Of a stretch of 64,000 nt of DNA, positions 62,798 through 64,000 are shown one piece after another; the first letter of the stretch is position 1; every line of letters starts with the position of its first letter. This DNA comes from Lentisphaerota bacterium. Lineage in GTDB: Bacteria; Verrucomicrobiota; Lentisphaeria; Oligosphaerales; JABHEG01. The notes under the pieces are model-generated. The model did no database searches and was not told where the DNA came from. It saw nothing but the letters and a program-made list of their open reading frames with translations. Where the stretch lies: the NCBI GenBank assembly GCA_018676675.1, contig JABHEG010000065.1:113049-177048 (forward strand). Reading direction: 5' to 3'. The position numbers and the translations under genes are program-made.

Positions 62798-63768
62798 AAA
62801 CAAACCCTACAAGCAAAGCGCCATGCGCCAGACGGTCTGTTCCCCAGGCAGGAAAGCGCCGCATCCCGCACGTGGCCGCCCTCTGGATCGCTTTGGGGTT
62901 GATCGTGCCATTCAGCGTTGGGGCTGACAAGCTACTGATCGTCAACTCGGATGTGTCCGTCCGCAAGTACCTGGTCGCCCAGACAGCCTTCAAGGAAACG
63001 GTCGGCGGAGATGTATCCCTGGTCGACCTCGGGGGAAAGAACACGGACCGCAACAGCCTTTCCGAAACCATCACGTCGCAACAGCCGGACGCAGTCTACT
63101 GCATCGGCTCGAAAGCGTATCTCACAACCTACAGCCTGACAAAGGACGCGCGTATCGTCGTCTCGTCCGCAATCAACTGGGAACGCTTCCCCATCGGTCC
63201 CAGGACGCATGGCGTGGCCAACGAACTGCCGAGCGGCATGCAGTTGACCATGTTCCGATACGTCTTCCCAGAGATCAAGACGATTGGCCTGATTTACAGC
63301 AAGAAATTCCAGAAAGAGTGGGTTTCCCAGGCAAAAGCAGACGCACAGGATGTCAGTATCGACCTCAAGGCCGTCACCATCGGTCCGCTTCGGCCCCTGA
63401 GTCGCGCACTCCGCAAGCTGCTGCCGACCGTGGATGCCCTTTGGCTGATCTCCGACCCCGCCGTGTTGTCGGGGCCTGAGGCCATCGCCGACATCTTCGA
63501 GCAAAGCAACGCCCTCAAGAAGCCTATATTCGCCTGTCACCCGGCGTTCGCCGAACGGGGTGCTGTGATGGCCATTTCACCCGATGTCCCCACGATCGGC
63601 AGACAAGCCGCGGCCCTCGCAATGGAACTTCTGGCTGACGAAGAAGTCGATGCCCAGTTCCAGACGCCGGCCGGCTCTGAGATCACAATCAACCTGAAGG
63701 CCGTCAATGCGTACGGAATGAAGCTCAATCCTGGCGCACTGGATTCAGTCAACCGAATGATCAAGTAA
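62794..63768 (+). CDS. ABC-type substrate-binding protein (ABC_sub_bind family)
   Basis: 324 residues. Signal peptide about 1-43 (LWIALGLIVPFSVGA). Body fits the ABC_sub_bind (pfam04392-like) group: QQPDAVYCIGSKAY, VFPEIKTIGLIYSKKFQKEWV and ADIFEQSNALKKPIFACHPAFAERGAVMAISPD. It starts four bases within the previous gene (ATGA). No permease or ATPase gene is seen, so it may be a sensory accessory rather than a transport part. Confidence 0.78.
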   Translation: MKTNPTSKAPCARRSVPQAGKRRIPHVAALWIALGLIVPFSVGADKLLIVNSDVSVRKYLVAQTAFKETVGGDVSLVDLGGKNTDRNSLSETITSQQPDAVYCIGSKAYLTTYSLTKDARIVVSSAINWERFPIGPRTHGVANELPSGMQLTMFRYVFPEIKTIGLIYSKKFQKEWVSQAKADAQDVSIDLKAVTIGPLRPLSRALRKLLPTVDALWLISDPAVLSGPEAIADIFEQSNALKKPIFACHPAFAERGAVMAISPDVPTIGRQAAALAMELLADEEVDAQFQTPAGSEITINLKAVNAYGMKLNPGALDSVNRMIK

Positions 63769-63778
63769 CGGGTAACCG

Positions 63779-63958
63779 GTGGCGACGGAAACACGCATAC
63801 GACACGGGATCCGCTGGAAACTGCTGACCACCATGATCGGTCTGCTGGTCGGCTTCCTGACCTTCGAGCGCAGAATTCGGTTGGATTCCGTAACCTGCTT
63901 GCCGCGTGGTCATAGGAACTTCTCCTTGTCGATACCACGCTCGTCTGGCGCACTATAG
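63779..63958 (+). pseudogene. Start of a membrane (sensor-like) protein broken near 63,866
   Basis: GTG at 63779 begins VATETRIRHGIRWKLLTTMI and runs into GLLVGFLTF, the usual beginning of an HAMP- or kinase-type sensor. After about 63,866 the reading changes character and stops at 63958. It follows the binding-protein gene by 10 bp, the place where a sensor partner is expected. The true gene is probably interrupted here. Confidence 0.55.
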
Positions 63959-64000
63959 TTGCGTGCGATCTCTGCTTTTTCCAGCTTTTCGCTCTTTTCC
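63910..64000 (-). CDS. 3' end of an unrecognised minus-strand gene (partial)
   Basis: Reading inwards from the right edge on the minus strand gives EKAEIARNYSAPDERGIDK and ends KEKFL with TGA at 63910-63912. It is charged and helix-like. Another minus-strand ATG overlaps the stop at 63913 (MTTRQAGYGIQPNSA), then runs into the sensor start. Both look like parts of one operon unrelated to the receptor genes. Not identified. Confidence 0.45.
   Translation of the reverse strand, partial: EKSEKLEKAEIARNYSAPDERGIDKEKFL

Noticed and set aside
63763..63913. A complete 50-codon minus-strand gene starting at 63,913
   Set aside because: Its second half is the exact antisense of the sensor start, so at most the first ~15 codons belong to a real gene cut at the junction.

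Overview
The window looks like chromosomal DNA of a G+C-rich, diderm, probably anaerobic bacterium. The best guess from gene content is the PVC group (Kiritimatiellota, Lentisphaerota or Verrucomicrobiota). Pointers are a TonB-dependent receptor and lipoproteins (outer membrane), a four-subunit pyruvate:ferredoxin-type oxidoreductase and a glycyl radical enzyme (anaerobiosis), secreted SGNH hydrolases, a heparinase-like and a beta-helix protein (polysaccharide use), a tandem FAD-oxidoreductase and a nucleotide-translocase-like protein with HEAT and cNMP-binding domains. The taxonomic placement is inference. I saw no rRNA, tRNA or CRISPR array and no complete transposon.

1-12.8 kb, minus strand, is one long housekeeping cluster read from coaD leftwards: coaD, yceD, rpmF, plsX, fabH, fabD, fabG, acpP, fabF, a LysM lipoprotein, pgpH, ybeY, a CorC/HlyC protein and a two-domain CDP-alcohol phosphatidyltransferase cut by the left edge. 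It couples CoA supply, fatty-acid initiation and elongation, phospholipid synthesis, c-di-AMP turnover and rRNA maturation. No enoyl-ACP reductase is in it; a FabK/nitronate-monooxygenase-like gene lies at 53.0-54.0 kb.

13-30.7 kb is mixed metabolism: acetyl-CoA synthetase and an OFA-type MFS carrier (plus strand, separated by a strong hairpin), a class IV aminotransferase, a Ca/Na exchanger, pyrB, argF and a large FAD protein (minus), then dtd-cysE, an FHA protein with a degenerate cyclase domain, a class I aminotransferase (plus), three copies of a 22-bp repeat, and an SGNH hydrolase (minus).

30.9-49.6 kb is an accessory region rich in secreted proteins: a giant membrane-anchored multidomain protein, an orphan glycyl radical enzyme, a beta-helix protein, a heparinase II/III-like gene followed by DUF4197 and DUF2959 lipoproteins and an unrecognised 609-residue secreted protein, and a second SGNH hydrolase. 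It reads like a carbohydrate-processing locus without SusC/SusD or sulfatases.

49.6-59.1 kb carries porGDAB behind a good promoter, the FabK-like gene, a variant S-adenosylmethionine decarboxylase homologue overlapping out of frame with a GNAT-type acyltransferase, a palindromic intergenic element, and the translocase-HEAT-cNMP protein. 59.3-63.9 kb is a receptor module: a sigma70-like promoter, a structured leader (possibly cobalamin-riboswitch-like), a TonB-dependent receptor, two substrate-binding-like proteins with no permease or ATPase, and the start of a membrane protein that breaks off near 63,866, where unrelated sequence begins.
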